From: Microbacteriaceae bacterium
Lineage (GTDB): Bacteria; Actinomycetota; Actinomycetes; Actinomycetales; Microbacteriaceae
Length of the DNA stretch: 45,836 nucleotides
NCBI GenBank assembly: GCA_947447395.1
Contig: CANFJH010000005.1
Location: 1 to 45,836, forward strand
Direction: 5' to 3'
Shown here: positions 1-10,286 of the stretch, piece after piece
Numbering within the stretch: position 1 is the stretch's first letter
How the letters are laid out: each line of letters begins with the position of its first letter
Position numbers and translations under genes: made by a program
Notes under the pieces: generated by a model
What the model was told of the DNA's origin: nothing
What the model saw: only the letters and a program-made list of their open reading frames with translations
Databases searched by the model: none

Positions 1-2
1 GG

Positions 3-266
3 AATTCCCCAGAAACTCGAATCATCCAAAGGCTAAATGAAAACCTCGACGATGCGGGCAACCGAAACCTCACTCTGCTAGTCATAAACGGCTCGGGTCA
101 GGAAGCCCAGCTGACGATGCCAAGTTGGGAAACGGCTTCAAAGTATGAACTGCTCTGGAATAGCTCGGACGACGCCCCAACCACAAGTTCGGCCCAATTT
201 GATGCCGGCGATAATGTTGCCATTTCGGAATGTTCGGTGATGCTTTTCCGTGCTCTTGCTTCCTAA
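3..266 (+). CDS. glgX: C-terminal part of a glycogen debranching enzyme (GlgX/isoamylase-type), truncated by window edge
   Basis: Open frame from window start to TAA at 264-266 (...LLVINGSGQEAQLTMPSWETASKYELLWNSSDD...MLFRALAS*). Resembles the C-terminal beta domain of GlgX and lies directly upstream of glgE-glgB. Confidence 0.65.
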   Translation, partial: NSPETRIIQRLNENLDDAGNRNLTLLVINGSGQEAQLTMPSWETASKYELLWNSSDDAPTTSSAQFDAGDNVAISECSVMLFRALAS

Positions 267-285
267 CAATCGCTAAGTTTGTTAT

Positions 286-2307
286 GTGAGCCACACCATC
301 GCGTACCGTCATAACTCACCATTTGGTCGTTTACCGATCGAGCAGGTGTCCCCCGTCGTTGAGGGCGGCCGATTTGCCGCCAAGGGCTTTGCCGGAGAAA
401 TGATCACCTTCTCCGCTGTTGTCTACCGCGAAGGTCATGACAGCCTGGGCGTTGAGCTTCTTCTTACTTCCCCATCAGGAAAAACCACAACCACTCGAAT
501 GACCGAAGGCGCGCCTGGCAGCGACAGTTGGCACGCCAAGGCGCTCGTTGATTCTGTGGGCACCTGGACGTTCCGAATCCAGGCTTTTAGCGATGAATAC
601 GCAACCTGGCACCACAACACCGAAGTCAAACTCGATGCCGGTATCGACCAAGACCTAATGATGCTCGAGGGCATTCGGCTATTCACAAATGCGGCTAGCG
701 AAAACGGTCGAAGTTCCGCAGAAGCCAAGAAACTGGTTGCCCTGGCTGAAATTTTGAGCGACGAGACGCTCACTCATGCCGAGCGTCTTCACGCAGCCGA
801 AACCGAAGCGATTACCGCAGTCCTGGCCAAATCCCCAATTCGTGCTCTAGTCACTCACGGCGATGTCTACAAAATTCAGGTTGAGAGAAAACTTGCTGGC
901 TCGGGTGCCTGGTACGAGTTTTTCCCACGAAGCGAAGGGGCAAAATTCAACCCTAAAACTGGTGAGTGGAAATCAGGCACCTTCAAAACTGCGGCCAAAA
1001 GACTTCCAGCTGTGGCAGCCATGGGTTTTGAAGTTCTTTATTTGCCGCCAATTCACCCAATCGGGAACGCCCACCGCAAGGGCCCGAACAACACTCTCGA
1101 TGCTGCAGCCGGGGATCCTGGTTCGCCATGGGCAATTGGCTCATCAGCAGGTGGGCACGATACCGTTCACCCAGACCTTGGCACTGTGAAGGACTTCGAA
1201 AGATTCGTAAAGGAAGCCAACGCTCTCGGATTGGAAATAGCGCTCGACTTTGCGCTGCAGGCTTCACCAGATCACCCTTGGGTGCAAAGTAACCCGGAGT
1301 GGTTCACCACCCGCGCTGACGGCACTGTGGCCTACGCCGAGAACCCGCCGAAGAAATACCAGGACATCTACCCCATCAACTTCGATAACGACCGCGACGG
1401 AATTTATTCGGAAGCCTTGGCGCTCGTGCGCTTGTGGATTTCTCGCGGAGTAAAGATTTTCCGAGTGGATAACCCGCACACCAAACCAGTCAACTTCTGG
1501 GAGTGGTTAATCGGAGAGGTAAATGCAGAATTCCCCGAGGTTATCTTCCTAGCCGAAGCATTTACTCGCCCGGCAATGATGCACGCACTTGGTAAGGCTG
1601 GCTTTCAGCAGTCATACACCTACTTCACTTGGCGAAACACAAAATATGAACTCTCCGAGTATTTCAATGAAGTTGCCCATGCATCATCGCCGTTTTTCCG
1701 ACCAAACTTCTGGGTTAGCACTCCCGATATTCTCACTCCATACCTTTCCTACGGCGGCAAGAACGCTCACATGATTCGTGCAGCCTTGGCCGCTTTGGGA
1801 GGAAGCAGCTGGGGAATGTATGCCGGCTATGAGCTAATCGAGTCCACTCCTCGTCCGGGCGCAGAAGAGCACATCGATTCGGAAAAATATCAGTACAAGC
1901 CTCGTGATTGGGCCGCAGCCGACAAGGCCGGAACCAGCATCGCCCCATACATTACTGCCCTAAATGCAATTCGAACAGCGCACCCCGCGATTGGACAAAT
2001 TCGCACGCTGGAAACTCACAACAGCACCGACGACGGCCTGTTCGTGTTCAGTAAACACGTGAGCGCTGGGCAATCTAGCACTGGGAAAACCGACACCGTC
2101 ATTGTTGTAGTGAACCTTGACCCAAACAATGTGCGCGAAGGCGATATTAACCTCGACCTCTGGAAACTTGACCTGGGCTATGACAAACCCTTCAAGGTAA
2201 CCGACCTAATGACCGGCGACAGTCGAAGCATTAGCGCTAAGAGCTATGTACGCATTGACCCGCACATTCAGCCCGCAATGGTACTCAGAGTAGATCGAGA
2301 GAAATAG
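286..2307 (+). CDS. glgE: alpha-1,4-glucan:maltose-1-phosphate maltosyltransferase (GlgE, GH13_3)
   Basis: 673 aa with motifs FRVDNPHTKP and FLAEAFTRP typical of GlgE; GTG start; 1 nt before glgB. Confidence 0.95.
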   Translation: MSHTIAYRHNSPFGRLPIEQVSPVVEGGRFAAKGFAGEMITFSAVVYREGHDSLGVELLLTSPSGKTTTTRMTEGAPGSDSWHAKALVDSVGTWTFRIQAFSDEYATWHHNTEVKLDAGIDQDLMMLEGIRLFTNAASENGRSSAEAKKLVALAEILSDETLTHAERLHAAETEAITAVLAKSPIRALVTHGDVYKIQVERKLAGSGAWYEFFPRSEGAKFNPKTGEWKSGTFKTAAKRLPAVAAMGFEVLYLPPIHPIGNAHRKGPNNTLDAAAGDPGSPWAIGSSAGGHDTVHPDLGTVKDFERFVKEANALGLEIALDFALQASPDHPWVQSNPEWFTTRADGTVAYAENPPKKYQDIYPINFDNDRDGIYSEALALVRLWISRGVKIFRVDNPHTKPVNFWEWLIGEVNAEFPEVIFLAEAFTRPAMMHALGKAGFQQSYTYFTWRNTKYELSEYFNEVAHASSPFFRPNFWVSTPDILTPYLSYGGKNAHMIRAALAALGGSSWGMYAGYELIESTPRPGAEEHIDSEKYQYKPRDWAAADKAGTSIAPYITALNAIRTAHPAIGQIRTLETHNSTDDGLFVFSKHVSAGQSSTGKTDTVIVVVNLDPNNVREGDINLDLWKLDLGYDKPFKVTDLMTGDSRSISAKSYVRIDPHIQPAMVLRVDREK

Positions 2308-2308
2308 C

Positions 2309-4486
2309 ATGGCCAAGGTCGTAAGCCTAGAACTTCCAAAACTCGATTCCGAGCTTCTGGATAAGGTCAGCAATGGTAAGTATCACGACCCACATTCCGT
2401 GCTCGGTGTGCACCCAATTGATGGGGGTTGGGTAATTCGAGCCCTAAGACCACTGGCCAAAAGCGTGACGGCCATTGTTGGCAAGTCAAGGCTTGAGCTC
2501 AGCCACAGCTTCAACGGCATTTTTGAGGGTGCCGTGGCTGGAAAAACCGTGCCAAGCTACCAAATTGAAGCAAGTTACGAAGATGGTGAGTGGCTTGGAG
2601 ACGACGCGTATCGCCATCTACCATCCCTCGGCGAACTCGACCTTCACCTAATCAAGGAAGGGCGCCATGAAGAGCTTTGGAAGGCTCTCGGAGCCAACCT
2701 AAAGCCAGAAGGTGTGGCATTTGCAGTTTGGGCACCCAACGCCCAAGCCGTTCGTGTAGTCGGCGATTTCAATGGGTGGAATGGTCTGACTCACTCCATG
2801 CGCGTAATGGGTTCCAGCGGTGTTTGGGAGCTATTTGTTCCCGGACTAAAAGCTGGAACAAAGTACAAGTTTGAAATTTTGACTAAAGCTGGAGATTGGA
2901 TTACCAAGATTGATCCGCTTGCAAAATTTTCTGAGATTCCCCCGCACACCGCGTCCGTCGTTGTTGAATCCACGTACAAGTGGAAAGACAAGACTTGGCT
3001 TACGACCAGAACGAAACGCGATGCCCTTAAAGCCCCAATGAGCATTTACGAACTTCATGTTGGGTCTTGGCGTCTCGGGCTTGACTATCGCACCCTTGCC
3101 GATGAACTTATCGACTACGTAACCGAGCTCGGCTTTACACACGTTGAATTCATGCCAATTGCTGAACACCCGTACGCACCGTCATGGGGATATCAGGTCA
3201 CAGGCTACTACGCACCCACTTCACGATTTGGGAACCCAGACGACCTTCGCTACCTAATCGACCGACTACACCAAGCCGGTATCGGTGTAATTCTCGACTG
3301 GGTGCCTGCTCACTTCCCGAAGGATGTCTGGGCACTTGGCCGCTTTGATGGCGAACCTCTTTACGAACACGCTGACCCGAGACGAGGCGAGCACCCCGAC
3401 TGGGGCACTTACATCTTTGACTTCGGACGCACCGAAGTTCGAAACTTCTTGGTGGCTAACGCGCTGTACTGGTTGGAAGAATTCCACATCGATGGCCTGA
3501 GAGTCGACGCAGTTGCGTCCATGTTGTACCTTGACTACTCACGCGAGGGTAACGACTGGCTACCGAATGTGCATGGCGGTCGTGAGAACCTCGACGCAAT
3601 TGCCTTTATGCAGGAAGCCAATGCCACGGCTTATCGCCGCAACCCGGGAATCATGATGATCGCTGAAGAGTCAACCAGCTGGGGCGGGGTTAGCGCCCCA
3701 ACTGACGGAGGAGGCCTGGGCTTCGGCTTCAAATGGAACATGGGCTGGATGAATGACAGCCTAAAGTACATTGAAAAAGACCCAATGTACCGCTCGCACC
3801 ATCACGGAGAGATCACCTTCTCCATGCTCTACGCATACGACGAGAAATTTATACTCCCAATTAGCCACGACGAAGTTGTTCACGGCAAAGGATCACTGCT
3901 GGCGAAAATGCCAGGCGACCGCTGGCAGCAACTTGCAAATGTTCGAGCCTATTTGGCTTTCATGTGGTCTCACCCTGGCAAACAACTTTTGTTTATGGGA
4001 AGTGAATTCGGCCAGCTCGGTGAATGGAACCAGGAGCACGGTCTCGATTGGTGGATTTTGGGTCAAGAACCTCACCAGAAACTTCAAAAATTGGTGAGCG
4101 AACTAAATCGCATTTATCTTGCGAACCCTGCGATGTGGGAGTTAGATCACCAGCGCGAAGGCTTTCAGTGGATTGACGGCGGAAATGCAACCCAGAACGT
4201 TCTGACCTACCTGAGATACGATGGCCAGGGTAATCCCCTAGCTTGCGTGATTAACTTTGCCGGCAACCCTCACTTCGATTTCCAACTTGGCTTGCCTTTG
4301 GGCGGGGTTTGGGAAGAGGTTCTCAATACCGACTCAGAGATTTTTGGTGGATCCGGCGTTGGAAACCTCGGCAAGGTTGAGGCTTCCGGAACTTGCACTC
4401 ACGGCCAACCGCACACTGCGTCGATTCAGGTTCCACCGCTTGGTGCGGTCTGGTTCAAGCCGGCAAAGGTTAGTAAAGCAAAGTAG
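2309..4486 (+). CDS. glgB: 1,4-alpha-glucan branching enzyme
   Basis: 725 aa; motifs VGDFNGWNG, GLRVDAVASMLYLDYSR, ISHDEVVHGKGSL. Confidence 0.97.
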   Translation: MAKVVSLELPKLDSELLDKVSNGKYHDPHSVLGVHPIDGGWVIRALRPLAKSVTAIVGKSRLELSHSFNGIFEGAVAGKTVPSYQIEASYEDGEWLGDDAYRHLPSLGELDLHLIKEGRHEELWKALGANLKPEGVAFAVWAPNAQAVRVVGDFNGWNGLTHSMRVMGSSGVWELFVPGLKAGTKYKFEILTKAGDWITKIDPLAKFSEIPPHTASVVVESTYKWKDKTWLTTRTKRDALKAPMSIYELHVGSWRLGLDYRTLADELIDYVTELGFTHVEFMPIAEHPYAPSWGYQVTGYYAPTSRFGNPDDLRYLIDRLHQAGIGVILDWVPAHFPKDVWALGRFDGEPLYEHADPRRGEHPDWGTYIFDFGRTEVRNFLVANALYWLEEFHIDGLRVDAVASMLYLDYSREGNDWLPNVHGGRENLDAIAFMQEANATAYRRNPGIMMIAEESTSWGGVSAPTDGGGLGFGFKWNMGWMNDSLKYIEKDPMYRSHHHGEITFSMLYAYDEKFILPISHDEVVHGKGSLLAKMPGDRWQQLANVRAYLAFMWSHPGKQLLFMGSEFGQLGEWNQEHGLDWWILGQEPHQKLQKLVSELNRIYLANPAMWELDHQREGFQWIDGGNATQNVLTYLRYDGQGNPLACVINFAGNPHFDFQLGLPLGGVWEEVLNTDSEIFGGSGVGNLGKVEASGTCTHGQPHTASIQVPPLGAVWFKPAKVSKAK

Positions 4487-5324
4487 CTAATTTAGCTCTA
4501 GCACTCTTTACTGAATCATTGGACGAGCCTGCAATCTCAAAGTACTCGAGCAAACGCGCCTTGATTATTTCTTTGTTTTCAGGTTGGACCTGCGGGTAAA
4601 GCGAGAGCAAAATATCGAAGCAGGACTGAAAATCACCAATAGCCGCCAGGACGTCGGCCAAAACGGTAGCTTCGCTGAAGGTGGTTGGCTGACTCTCTAA
4701 AATTTCTTCGTGTTTCAAATCCATGGTGCGTTTCATGAGATTCACCTGAGCCAGCAATGCCGAAGTTCGTAAGTCCTTTGGATTTTCAGCCTTTAGCTTG
4801 GTCAGCAACGCCAAAGCTTGATCAATCTGACCGGAGTCAACCAACTCAAGTGCTTCTTGAAGTGGCTTTGGAAGCTCGGGAATGGCATCTTCGGTGCCGC
4901 CTTCAACCAGTAATCCAGCAACACCTTGGGCGCTGGCTCCGGCAAGTAACTGGTTCACTATGGCTAGGTACTGGCTTTCAGTCAATGGGCCTTCAGCCAC
5001 GGGTAGCGGCTGCCCCTTAACTAAGGCAAACAATGACGGGCTCGTATTTACTCCAAATGCCTGGGCTACGCGAGCGTCTACCACGGAATTGACCCGAGCC
5101 AACATTAGCTTTCCGTTTTGTGAACGAACTACCTGCTCGAGAACCTGATCTGGTGAAGTTTCGAAAAATTCAAGAATTACCGGAACAGTGCCGGAAATCT
5201 TTACCAGAGTTGGCAGCGTCTTTTCGGTCACCTCGGCGACAAAGCTCGGCACTTTTAAGGTGTCAACAACTACCTGAGTTGGTGATTTAAGTTTTGATAA
5301 GTCCATTCCACCGGCGAGAGACAT
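4470..5324 (-). CDS. thioredoxin-fold plus TPR-like protein, YbbN/CnoX family, without a CXXC motif
   Basis: N-terminal thioredoxin-like region (VPVILEFFETSPDQ...VNTSPSLFALVKGQPL) followed by helical TPR-like repeats. Confidence 0.75.
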   Translation of the reverse strand: MSLAGGMDLSKLKSPTQVVVDTLKVPSFVAEVTEKTLPTLVKISGTVPVILEFFETSPDQVLEQVVRSQNGKLMLARVNSVVDARVAQAFGVNTSPSLFALVKGQPLPVAEGPLTESQYLAIVNQLLAGASAQGVAGLLVEGGTEDAIPELPKPLQEALELVDSGQIDQALALLTKLKAENPKDLRTSALLAQVNLMKRTMDLKHEEILESQPTTFSEATVLADVLAAIGDFQSCFDILLSLYPQVQPENKEIIKARLLEYFEIAGSSNDSVKSARAKLATLLY

Positions 5325-7021
5325 TAGAGCGACTTAACTTTCAACAGCCCAGCCTGCCAGCCGAGCAATTTGATCTTGCTGGCTTGGCCAATTGAAGGAA
5401 CATAAAACAACAACATGTCGCCGTAGGTTGAAACGACGCCCTTGATTGAGCCCTTTGCTCCTAAAGCAACCTGCTCCAATGCGTTCACAGTGATACCGCT
5501 ATTTTTCTTGGTTGGCTTAATCGTGGTGATGTCTTTCATGTAAACGGCTACGAGTGCACCGCCGTCAGCGGTTGCCAGGCCAAGCGGTTCAGGGTCGCTC
5601 AGTAGGTGCTGATAAGTCAGAGTCGCATTTGTCAAAGAGCGCTGCTGGTCACCCTGAATCTTTGAAATTTGAGAGTAGAAACTGTCGTTCGTCAGATTGA
5701 ACTTTCTATAGGAGGTTGATGCCGAACCCTGGTTGATGACATCCCCGTAAACGGTAGGTAGGTTTTGCGGAAGCTCAGCAAGGTAAGCAGAGTCTGGTGT
5801 TACAGGAACGCTGCCGTCTGTGGCCACTGGAACGTTTGGGAGTTTGACACTAGAAACCAGCGTGGTTGTATACCAAACCTGGTACTGCTGACGCGGAGTC
5901 ATCTGCCTAAAGACTAAAAGGTTCGGTAAGTGCTTCTTCTGAACGCCGGTAACGACCATGAGTGTCCTTGGCCATAGGTCGGTTGCAGCGGGAAGGCTTA
6001 GCGTTAGCGGAGAAGAGTAAATGGTCTCCAATGCCGGAGCCTTCTTAGATTTCTTTTGAAGCGCATAGGCGGCCTCGCGCATCTCCAGCGCTGGACCTGC
6101 GAACCGAGGCAACAACTGCGAACCATTGGCACTCGTGTCAGCATTTTTCGCCAGTGCAGCAACCGAAGTCACGATACGGCGAATTTGCCCTAGTTGTAGC
6201 GCGGCAGGCTTAGCAACCGTGCTCGACTTCGGGGTTGGCGTTGGAGTTGGTGAGGTTGCCGCTGGTGCACAGCCAGCAACCAGGCCAACCAAAACCAGTG
6301 ACGCCGGCAAAAGTGCATAGTTTCTTCCAGCGACACGGCGTCCGCGCCTAGGAACAGCAGACTCACGGCGCTTGGGGCGAGATCTTGGCCCCTGCGGCGC
6401 CTTTGGCAATCGGCGTCGAGGGCGTCTCGAATTACGAATATTTCTGAAGAGGAAAATGTTGTAGATAAGAGTGGCCAGAAGTAATCCCTCACCGCTGTAT
6501 AGCAAAACATTTGACGGCGTGAGGTCGTAGTTGCGCTGCCACTCAATCGTTACTCGGTTTGGGCCCGCAGCCAGGCCATCGCTCGCCAAAATAACGGCCG
6601 CCTCAGCCGAGGTGTCAACTTTGGCTGAGACCTTCCCGTTGGCCACACGTTCGGTGCGCCAAAGATCGGAGCCGGATGGATCGGCTGTTGGATCGATTCC
6701 ATCAACCGATGCGTAGGTAAGTTTCTTGGTTTTAGTATCAAAATCAATTGTTGTCTTCGATGAACCGCCCACCCAGGCGTTCAAATCGGCTTCGCGCCCG
6801 GTAGCCACGAAGACTCGGGCAGTACCGGCGGCCTGAATCACCGGAGTTCCACGATGAAGCCCCAAAATCGAGTGAGGAATAACAATAAGTGGCCTAGTTG
6901 AATCCATAACAATGGACATGGCCTTGGTCTCTTCAGGTGCCCAAACCGTTCGCTCAGCGATTCCAGCCAGTATTAACGCCAGCGAAAGGAAAAACATTGC
7001 AATCGCGATGATAATTCGCAT
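5324..7021 (-). CDS. conserved actinobacterial-type membrane protein with a second, internal lipoprotein-like module
   Basis: 565 aa: N-terminal TM, exported-looking domain, second TM, Arg/Pro-rich segment, third hydrophobic segment ending in VAGC, Pro/Thr linker and a second exported-looking domain. Confidence 0.6.
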   Translation of the reverse strand: MRIIIAIAMFFLSLALILAGIAERTVWAPEETKAMSIVMDSTRPLIVIPHSILGLHRGTPVIQAAGTARVFVATGREADLNAWVGGSSKTTIDFDTKTKKLTYASVDGIDPTADPSGSDLWRTERVANGKVSAKVDTSAEAAVILASDGLAAGPNRVTIEWQRNYDLTPSNVLLYSGEGLLLATLIYNIFLFRNIRNSRRPRRRLPKAPQGPRSRPKRRESAVPRRGRRVAGRNYALLPASLVLVGLVAGCAPAATSPTPTPTPKSSTVAKPAALQLGQIRRIVTSVAALAKNADTSANGSQLLPRFAGPALEMREAAYALQKKSKKAPALETIYSSPLTLSLPAATDLWPRTLMVVTGVQKKHLPNLLVFRQMTPRQQYQVWYTTTLVSSVKLPNVPVATDGSVPVTPDSAYLAELPQNLPTVYGDVINQGSASTSYRKFNLTNDSFYSQISKIQGDQQRSLTNATLTYQHLLSDPEPLGLATADGGALVAVYMKDITTIKPTKKNSGITVNALEQVALGAKGSIKGVVSTYGDMLLFYVPSIGQASKIKLLGWQAGLLKVKSL

Positions 7022-7093
7022 GACAATCCAATCGGGGTAAACTTGTGGCTTGGGGCAGGCCTTTCAGTCTACCAAAACACCTAGGAGTAACTT

Positions 7094-8185
7094 TTGAGCG
7101 TCGACGGGAACGAATTCGCAATTGCCATGCGCGGTTACGACCGCGACGGCGTTGATGAAGCCCTTCGCCTACTTAGAAAAGAGCTCCTGCAGGTAAACGC
7201 TCAGAACTCGCAGTTGGCCGCCGAACTTCGAGAGAAAAACGCTCTTGCAAGCGAATTACAGGCAAAACTTGCCGAGAGTGAAGCTCCGAACTACGCTTCG
7301 GTTGGAACCAGAGCCGCACTTATTTTGAGCACCGCCGAGGAACAGTCCCTCAGGATTGTTGCCGATGCCGAAGCTGAACGAGACCGAATTCTGGCAGACC
7401 TTGAAGGCGAACTAACCGAACTTCGCGAAGAAGCCAAGTCTTATTACGATTCCCTAGTTTCTGAGGCTCAAAGGCGCTCAGAGCGCCTTCAGTCACAGGC
7501 AAAAGCCGACTACGACGCTTCGATTCGCGCGGCTCAAAATGCCGCAACCGAAATTGTGGACGAAGCAACGCGTGAAGCTGGATCCATTCGCGGAAACATT
7601 GCCACAGAGGCAGCAAGATTGCGTGCAACCACGAAGCGTGAAACCGAACTCATGAAGTCCGAGGCCGCCCGAAAGATTAGCGAGCAGAGACTAATCGAAT
7701 TCAAGAAGCTAAATAAAGAGGTAAACATTTCTGCAGCAGAAGAGCTTGTTAGCGAACAGTTCCGAATCGATTTGGAACTTGAACTGACCGGCCGCAGAGC
7801 AGAAGGCGAAGCGGAGTACCTGCGCAAGCACCAGGAAGCCGTAGCTGCGACACAGAAGTACCTGGACGACGCTCAGGCATCACTCGCCACTGCCAAGGTT
7901 CGCGCTAACGCCGCCAGGCTTGAAGCTGAAACTCTCGAGGCCGCTGCAAAGTCGGTAAATAAGCGAACCCGTGATGAAGCCAAGGAGCAAGCAGAAATCA
8001 CTCTCGTTAACGCCGAAGCCGAAGCCAGAGCAATCATTGCCGAAGCTGAGAATAAAGCCAGAAACGAAGTTCGTCGATTGAAGGCTGCCATTGCGAAACT
8101 CAACAATGAGCGAGATGCCGTTGCAATTTATCTGAGAAATCTTCGCTCGGTGGTCATAGCCGCCGAAGAGTCGATTGCCGAATAG
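7094..8185 (+). CDS. DivIVA-domain N-terminus with long coiled coil
   Basis: MRGYDRDGVDEAL motif at N-terminus, then Ala/Glu-rich heptad-like coiled coil; TTG start with AGGAGT SD. Confidence 0.75.
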   Translation: MSVDGNEFAIAMRGYDRDGVDEALRLLRKELLQVNAQNSQLAAELREKNALASELQAKLAESEAPNYASVGTRAALILSTAEEQSLRIVADAEAERDRILADLEGELTELREEAKSYYDSLVSEAQRRSERLQSQAKADYDASIRAAQNAATEIVDEATREAGSIRGNIATEAARLRATTKRETELMKSEAARKISEQRLIEFKKLNKEVNISAAEELVSEQFRIDLELELTGRRAEGEAEYLRKHQEAVAATQKYLDDAQASLATAKVRANAARLEAETLEAAAKSVNKRTRDEAKEQAEITLVNAEAEARAIIAEAENKARNEVRRLKAAIAKLNNERDAVAIYLRNLRSVVIAAEESIAE

Positions 8186-8188
8186 CCG

Positions 8189-9274
8189 ATGGCCGAGAAA
8201 AAGCTAACCACCAAAGTCGAATCGGGGCCTCGCCTGAAAATCGCTAACGCCTTTGAATTTGGTTTCCTAGGTGGCCTTGGAGTCCTGGCTGCCATCATGG
8301 TTGGCCAATCTCTAACCACGCTCGCCACGGTTTTGACTTACATGGCGGCGGCAATCTTCATTGCTCTTGGTTTGGATCCCCTAGTTAGAAAACTTGAACG
8401 GCGAGGACTAAATCGAAGTTCGTCGATTCTGATTGTGGTGCTATCGATCTTGGCAATCGCAACCGCACTGCTCGTTGCTGTTATCCCGACTGCCATCGAA
8501 GAGACCGGGATCTTGGTTAAATCGGCTCCAAGCCTTTTGAAAAATGTGAACAATCTTCCAATCGTGGAAACCCTAGATGGTCAATTTAATGGGGCAATTT
8601 CGAATGCCATTTCGGGTGTTGCCAGCTACCTAGCCGATGCCAAAAACTGGCCGCTGATGCTTGGCGGCGTTGTCCAGGTTGGGCTAAGCCTGGTGAACGG
8701 AATAGTTGGCTTCATCGTTATCGTGACTCTAAGCCTTTACTTCATGGCTTCACTGGGCAGGTTCAAGAAATTTGTCTATGCTCTAGTGCCAGCCACCCGT
8801 AGGTCCAGGTTCGAAGAGATATCCGAAGAAGTCGCCTCCTCAGTGGGGCGTTACGTAGGCGGTCAGGCAACTATTGCCAGCATCAACGCCGGCCTTGGAT
8901 TTGTGATGATGAGCATCATGGGTGTGCCTTACTCTATTGTTTTGGCTTTTTTCTGTTTCTTGCTGGCTCTAATCCCACTCGTAGGCGCAGTTTCTGGTGC
9001 CGCCTTGGTTACCTTAGTGTCCCTCACGGTCAGCCCAACCACCGCACTAATCGTAGGAATCTACTACCTCATCTACATGCAGGTTGAAGCCTATGTGATT
9101 AGCCCTCGGGTCATGAAGAAGGCAGTGGCTGTGCCAGGCGGCGTCGTAGTGGTTGCAGCAATGGCTGGCGGTGCTTTGCTCGGCATAATGGGCGCACTGG
9201 TTGCAATTCCAGTTGCTGCGTCTGTGATTTTAATTCTTCGCCAGGTTTGGATGCCTCGGCAGAACAAACTCTAA
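8189..9274 (+). CDS. AI-2E family transporter (PF01594-type permease)
   Basis: Multiple TM segments; characteristic PLVGAVSGAALVTLVSL and YVISPRVMKKAVAVPGGVVV regions. Confidence 0.85.
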   Translation: MAEKKLTTKVESGPRLKIANAFEFGFLGGLGVLAAIMVGQSLTTLATVLTYMAAAIFIALGLDPLVRKLERRGLNRSSSILIVVLSILAIATALLVAVIPTAIEETGILVKSAPSLLKNVNNLPIVETLDGQFNGAISNAISGVASYLADAKNWPLMLGGVVQVGLSLVNGIVGFIVIVTLSLYFMASLGRFKKFVYALVPATRRSRFEEISEEVASSVGRYVGGQATIASINAGLGFVMMSIMGVPYSIVLAFFCFLLALIPLVGAVSGAALVTLVSLTVSPTTALIVGIYYLIYMQVEAYVISPRVMKKAVAVPGGVVVVAAMAGGALLGIMGALVAIPVAASVILILRQVWMPRQNKL

Positions 9275-9993
9275 AGAGTTATAACTTCAGGCAGTGGGTA
9301 GCTGCCCGGATTAACGGCCCTGACGATTTCGTTCAAGACTCTTTTTGTAGCGGTTTCTCCAACCCAAAGATGCTTGGCGTCTTCGACGCCGATCACCTCG
9401 GCCTGAGCGATTACCGAAAAACGAACTTTCGCCTGATCTGGCTTCAGATAATCATCGAATTCGGGAACCAGAGCAATTACCCGTTTTCCGTTACCGGACC
9501 AACGTGCAAGCTCGGCTTCACTAGTTCGGTGAAGGGGCGGCGATAAAAGAATTGCACCGACAACAGGTTTATCAAAGCCGTACTTCAAAGTGATTTCCGT
9601 ACCGAAACTCCAACCCACAAGCCAAATATTCGGCAGGTTTCTAGAAATTGCGAAATCGATGGCGGCTTCCACATCTGCTTGCTCGGTGATACCTTCACCA
9701 AAAACGCCATCGCTGGTTCCCCGCGGTGAACTGGTGCCTCGAGTGTTGAAGCGAAGAACTGCCAAATCGGCAAGTTCCGGTAACCGGTTTGAAGCTTTTC
9801 TATAGATGTGTGAATCCATGAAGCCGCCGTGCGTTGGCAAGGGGTGAAAGGTTACCAAAGTAGCAACCGGTTCTCGCCCCGCCGGAAGCGCCAATTCACC
9901 GACCAGCGTCAGCCCATCGGAAGTTACAAAAGACACTTCTTCGCGGATCGCGGGTAATTCCACGCCGGATCGTATCTCGACGGTTTGATTCAA
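9271..9993 (-). CDS. alpha/beta hydrolase
   Basis: VGWSFGTEI nucleophile elbow (GxSxG), HPLPTHGG oxyanion region, DAKHLW catalytic His region. Confidence 0.85.
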   Translation of the reverse strand: MNQTVEIRSGVELPAIREEVSFVTSDGLTLVGELALPAGREPVATLVTFHPLPTHGGFMDSHIYRKASNRLPELADLAVLRFNTRGTSSPRGTSDGVFGEGITEQADVEAAIDFAISRNLPNIWLVGWSFGTEITLKYGFDKPVVGAILLSPPLHRTSEAELARWSGNGKRVIALVPEFDDYLKPDQAKVRFSVIAQAEVIGVEDAKHLWVGETATKRVLNEIVRAVNPGSYPLPEVITL

Positions 9994-10286
9994 AGCAGTG
10001 TTCCTTGGAATTTAGACCAGCAGGTGGTGTGAAAATGACGCCGGGTGTCAACGCCGCGCACTTCGTCCCAAGCAACTAGGTGGCTGGTGCCTTGCAAAAT
10101 GCTTAGATGACAGTTTGGACAAATCCAGGACTTGTCTTCTTCCGCATTCCTGCCGGTAGTCGGTTGAACCACATAAACTGTGCCTCGTTTGCTTTCAGTG
10201 CGCCTTGAACCGAAACGTACCGATGCGATATTCAATTCTTCTGGCTCATCACGTTTTGAGCGCTTAGGGCGATTGGAACGAGGCAT
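9990..10286 (-). CDS. small zinc-finger-like actinobacterial protein
   Basis: Internal start MPRSNRPKRSK at 10286 avoids overlap with the upstream gene; CPNC...HFHTTC putative metal ligands. Confidence 0.6.
   Translation of the reverse strand: MPRSNRPKRSKRDEPEELNIASVRFGSRRTESKRGTVYVVQPTTGRNAEEDKSWICPNCHLSILQGTSHLVAWDEVRGVDTRRHFHTTCWSKFQGTLL

Noticed and set aside
9267-9280. AACTCTAAAGAGTT palindrome over the shared stop as a bidirectional terminator
   Set aside because: Only 6 AT-rich bp with a 2-nt loop and no U-tract; too weak to call.
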